Below, piece by piece: positions 59,856-64,000 of a stretch of DNA of 64,000 nucleotides. The notes below the pieces were generated by a model. It made no database searches and was not told where the DNA came from. It was given only the letters and a program-made list of their open reading frames with translations. Location: NCBI GenBank assembly GCA_963969595.1, contig OZ018414.1, positions 17,467,660 to 17,531,659 on the forward strand. The letters are read 5' to 3'. This DNA is from Neckera pumila (Eukaryota > Streptophyta > Bryopsida > Hypnales > Neckeraceae). The position numbers were made by a program, and so were the translations under genes. Position 1 is the stretch's first letter. Every line of letters begins with the position of its first letter.

Positions 59856-60920
59856 TTACCCCTAAGGGCTCAAGTGTCCCCTTGGGAAACTCTTGGGACT
59901 TTGGGAAAGCTTGTTCAAACTTCATATTCAATATGATTCTTTCAAACTTTTTTGGAGCTTGTAGTTTCTCATAAGCTTCGCGTGCATACAAATTTTACCA
60001 AAATCTGACTTATATTCTAAAAGTTATGAACATTTGAATAAAAAATTTAGTTCATTCTGCTGCTGCCCCTGCCTTTGACTTCCAAGTGCAAAAATGGTGG
60101 GCAATAGAGGAGAGCCAAGGAGGGCAGCAACCAAATCATCGGTCAATAGGCGACCAGAATCAAGAATTCCCTAACTGCCTTCCACTTTGAAATTGCAAAG
60201 GTGACAGATTGGGGAGAGGGCAGAACCATGCACATGAGCAGTGGATGGAGACAAGGGGAACGTAAAGGGAATGGTAGGGAACTTCCCGGGATTAGAAAGG
60301 GACCCTTATTTCAAGCACTACCCAATTGCTGTGCCTAATGGGAGGTCACATTAGGCTTTAGGAGCTTCTAGATGTTAGAGATTTTGAGGTTTTCCATTTT
60401 TTTTCTTCCTACTTCTGAAGTATAAGTGCATCTTTCAAACTTTTGTTCAGAGTTTCTATATCAAAAAATTTGTGATGGGAAAAATGATTTGAAAATGGCC
60501 TAGTATACTGTCATTTCCTAGGACATTGTGGCAAATTTTAGTTTTTTTGAATGACTTACTTGTCTCAGATTGCCTTGACAAGTGTCATGCACATGCCTAA
60601 CATGATTTCCCATAAGAAATTTTATTGAATTGAAGGATTGCAGTGGGAAAAAATTCAGCAAACGGCGGTCAAAGGCATCTGAAAATTTTGGGCACAATGA
60701 AAAAAAAAGAAAAAAAGACTTTGAATGCAAATATCTTTCAATCCGTACAGACATACCTCAAGACATTTTTACCACATATTCTAATACAAGTGAGCTACCA
60801 GATCCTACAGTTACATTCCCCAAAAAACAATTCTGAAAACTTTTTTGATGATTGTTCTCAAAAATGGCAATTTTAGGTGGATATTTAGTTAGAAAAGGCC
60901 TTGGGCCTTTAAGGGATAAA
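59856..60920. mobile_element. Eroded TTAA-family element, about 1065 bp
   Basis: It begins TTTACCCCTAAGGGCTC and ends CCTTGGGCCTTTAAGGGATA. Interior similarity to 54084-55011 is seen near the right end (ATGCAAATATCTTTCAATCC). A GC-richer insert lies at 60060-60350. Confidence 0.6.
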
Positions 60921-61127
60921 TAATTGCAATAAAACTCCACTTCTGCGTTTTTATGACATGTAAAAGAAAAAACTCCAATTTTTATTCCAAAGAAATTTAT
61001 CATCATTTAACTAATGGGCCATATAAAATTCAAATTTATGATATGAAAAATGTAAATCAACCCCTATGACCTTCCTTTCAAGGCCCACAAAAATTCTATG
61101 AGGTCATTTCTAAGTGAGTATTGTGAA

Positions 61128-62321
61128 TCAAATTTCTTCCATGTTTTGAGTTTCACATAAAAAATCTTGAAATGTCAATCCATGTCCTACTAGTTGCATA
61201 TCAATAGGTGGGTTCATAGGCTCCAAGTCTTGGTTTCTTTCATCTTCAATTATCATATTATGCATAATTATACATGCCATTACAATATCATTTATGGTGT
61301 CCATATTCCATTGTCGACTTGAATTCTGAATTATTGTCCATCTTGATTGCAAAACACCAAAACAACGCTCTACGTCTTTGCGAGTAGCTTCTTGCTTTTT
61401 TGGATAGTGTTGTCGTTTTTCTCCTTGAGGGTCACGAATTGTTTGAACAAAGATACTCCATTTGGGATAAATTCCATCTGTTAAAAGATAATACTGTGGG
61501 TACTGATGACCATTAACGTGGAAATTTGTGACTTGAGATTCTCCACAAATAAAATTAGCTACCAATGGACTTTGTTGTAAAACATTTATGTCGTTGTTTA
61601 CTCAGGGTACTCCAAAAAAAGCATGCCATTTTGGTCAGCTATTGCTTCTAATATTATAGTGTTTGAGCCTTCTTTGCCTTGAAATGAACCTTGCCATGCA
61701 ATGGGACAATTTTTCCACTCATAATGCATACAATCTAATGATGCAAACATACCAGGCCAACCACGTGCTTTGTTGATTTGTAATTGGTTTTCTATATCTA
61801 CTTTTGTTGGTTGTCTTCGGCATGTGCTCTCATGAATTTCTCTGATTGCTCTCACAAATCTTTTTAAGGCAACCATAGAAGTACTAGGCGCCAGTCAAAC
61901 ATACTCATCAATGGCATCTGATGCAATGCCGTAAGCTAATATCCTCATCACAGTTGTACATTTCTGAAGGCTATTTAATTCCGGTGCACCAGTTGCATTT
62001 GTTTTTTGTAAAAAATAAGAATTATGATTTTGTACACCTTCTATCAATTTTAAAAATAAAGGTTTTGACATCCAAAAACTTTGATGGAAGGTTCTTGCAT
62101 CATATACTGGTTCATCCACAAAATAGTCATTCATGAAACGATCGTGTCCCTCTGCTCTACCTCTTGTAATATTAGGTCTTCTGCCACAAGTAGAACCACC
62201 ACGTTGAGGAGGCAATGAAACACCAAGTTCCTATACTATGAAGATCATGAACTACATCCACAACTATATCATAAATGCTGGCATCTTCTTCCCATATATC
62301 CATTATATTTTCATTCTCCAT
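61128..62321 (-). pseudogene. PIF/Harbinger transposase (DDE_Tnp_4 type), frameshifted
   Basis: Reading from ATG 62321 (MENENIMDIWEEDASIYD), frameshifts near 62220, 61890 and 61590 split one protein. The N-terminal part is HDRFMNDYFVDEPVYDARTF. The middle has GMFASLDCMHYEWKNCPIAW, with the catalytic Asp in LDCMHYEW. The C-terminal part has NFHVNGHQYPQYYLLTDGIY (second Asp) and EATRKDVERCFGVLQSRWTI (catalytic Glu). Intact relatives mobilise PIF/Harbinger elements with a Myb-like partner, which lies divergently next to it. Confidence 0.85.
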
Positions 62322-63289
62322 GGTGACTAAATACTTACTATTTCAATAATTGGTTCTCTACAATATACAAAGGAAAACAGGAAACTTAAAATAATATGGA
62401 AACTCAATTATTCATCTCAGTATAGTATAATATATAAAACATGTATTATTGCAAATATGATTTTCTATATTCATACTTTTTTCCTACTTTTACATAGAAC
62501 ATCAAAGCAAAAAAGATGGTTTACAATGAAGAGTACTAATATGCATTTGCTATTTTAGAACTACATATCAAAGTAAAAAATCATGTTGAAATTAAATTAC
62601 AAAATCGTATTTAAAGTAAAATCTCTGATTGCAAGTAATAATGCTAATATGTTTTTCCTATTTTAAAAACAAATATCTAAGTTAAACCTTAAGTTCAAAT
62701 TAGAAGTTTAACTTTAAAATAGAAGTTTTTGTTGAAAGTGTTGAAAGTGTGAGTTCTTGCTAATTAATATCTATTTGCTATTTTAAAAATGAATGTCATA
62801 GTAAAACCTTTAGTTCAAATTACAAGACCTAGTTAAAATTGAGACCTACGTTGTAAAGTATTGAATATAAATTTCTTCTTTGTAATCATGAAGATAATTT
62901 TAAAGTAAAACACTCAAATCAAAGTAAAAGCTTCAGTTCAAAGTATTATATAAGTACAATTGCTTGATGTTTACAAATATATTAAGTTAGTGAGACTCTT
63001 TCTCTTCATTTTTGTGTTTAATATTCCATTGATTGTACTCTTTCTAATACAACATATTCTGAGGTTTGTTTCTATGTTGTTGTTTTCTGCATAGTTGGTT
63101 TTGCTTTAAAAATTTCTCTTTGTATGCAATATCTTGTGCTCTCAACACTGTAAATACATGTCATTGTGCTATTGAATTGATACTCTAAAGACAATTTGTA
63201 GTTAATTTTATAATTATGTCATCCTAATTAGTCAATGTTTTAAAAATATGATAGGTGTATATACGCAAGAATCAGCAAGACTGTAAATA
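62322..63289. other. Intergenic region between divergent PIF/Harbinger genes
   Basis: AT-rich. Repeated AAGTTCAAATTA and TTTTAAA words suggest internal repeats. It presumably holds both promoters. Confidence 0.4.
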
Positions 63290-64000
63290 TAGATGACGAA
63301 GGTCCATCAAAATGGAGCAAAAACTACAGCAATAGTGAAGAAGTCTAGCTTTGTCGGAGTTGGATGCATATAAGCCAAGATCCCATTGTGGAGACACAAC
63401 AAAAAGTTACAAAATTTTGGGATCGAATTGGAGCTGACTACAATGTTGCAATTGGCAAAGGTAAGTATAAAATGCACAAAATATGCTTGTAACAAACCAA
63501 CAACTTCATGTATGTGATGCCAAATAACATATGTGATGTTTTCTTAATATATCTCAACTCAATGTATAATGACTTTCAAAAATTTGGTTTTGAACATAAA
63601 AATACTTGTTGGTTTGAAAACTGAAATTGGTTACTATTGCATGATCTTTTCAATTAGATGGTACTTAGAGATCAAAAAGTCCCTTGAAAATAAATTCACT
63701 AATTAAAAGCAGAGACAACAAAATTCAATGCATGTGCCGCCAATGTTAGAGCCCTTGAGGAATCAAGGACAAGTGAATCTTATATTATTGACAAGGCTTT
63801 GCAACTATACCAAAGTCAAAATGAAAAAAACAATTCTTTTTCATATCTGCATTGTTGGACGGTCGTTAAAGATTTCTCTCGTTTTTTTGAACCAAGTAGA
63901 CCGGAACTAAAAACTTATGGAAAGAGGCCAGCTTCTGGACGTGATATCATTCTGGCCTTCACCTTTGCATCTCTGGAACATGCTCCTTTAAGTGGTTCAA
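63290..64000 (+). pseudogene. Myb/trihelix-like partner of PIF/Harbinger, partial, one in-frame TAG
   Basis: After a TAG at about 63338-63340, the plus frame reads LCRSWMHISQDPIVETQQKV and FWDRIGADYN up to a GGTAAGTA donor at about 63461. A second exon (from about 63690) reads NVRALEESRTSE, then KALQLYQSQNEKNNSFSYLH and RPASGRD, running off the window end. This is the trihelix/NAM-associated type of DNA-binding protein linked to PIF/Harbinger elements. Codons before the TAG are in the same frame (NYSNSEEV), so it is a nonsense change inside an exon. Confidence 0.65.

Overview
The window looks like nuclear DNA of a streptophyte, most likely a non-flowering land plant; I cannot name the species. 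The signs are GT-AG spliceosomal introns, a plant-style F-box gene, TTTAGGG-type telomere motifs, and CACTA, MULE, PIF/Harbinger and Ty3/gypsy elements in AT-rich filler. The Ty3/gypsy element carries a cytosine methyltransferase, a combination reported mainly from charophyte algae and dinoflagellates.

Layout. 1-8 kb: a GC-richer minus-strand island with an ORF running off the left edge (942 to 1), an FCP1-like HAD protein (2017-1136), and a multi-exon gene (7277-2550) with an INGQYSI ParB-like motif, a methyltransferase-like GENVLGIYTG motif and an acidic coiled-coil tail. 7.6-8.15 kb: an array of seven short palindromes at 74-75 bp spacing, joined by one 53 bp spacer in alternating orientation. 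8.2-14.8 kb: AT-rich DNA with a duplicated telomere-like block. 14.85-15.6 kb: a second palindrome cluster, just upstream of a DUF7869/DDE-like gene (15687-18539). 18.5-28 kb: AT-rich DNA with a CACTA element, foldback repeats and a decayed MULE. 28-38 kb: a decayed Ty3/gypsy retroelement, minus strand, in the order gag, protease, DNA methyltransferase, RT, RNase H, integrase, PHD finger. 40-61 kb: AT-rich DNA with a family of TTAA-flanked inverted-repeat elements and one intact-looking two-exon F-box gene (48528-46038) whose intron is a minisatellite. 61-64 kb: a PIF/Harbinger pair (transposase plus Myb-like protein).

Three signals stand out. First, a 21 bp palindrome (TTATCYTCG, three-base centre, CGARGATAA) occurs about 24 times in the first 15.7 kb and I saw none in the other 48 kb. 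It lies in introns, in 5' flanks and, in open frames, inside coding exons. Second, several otherwise open coding frames are broken only by TAG codons, never TAA or TGA, which fits CAG-to-TAG deamination at methylated CHG sites. Third, the retroelement combines a DNA methyltransferase with a PHD finger.

Only the F-box gene looks clearly intact. Most transposon genes are pseudogenes. All calls are from reading the sequence; no database search was run.
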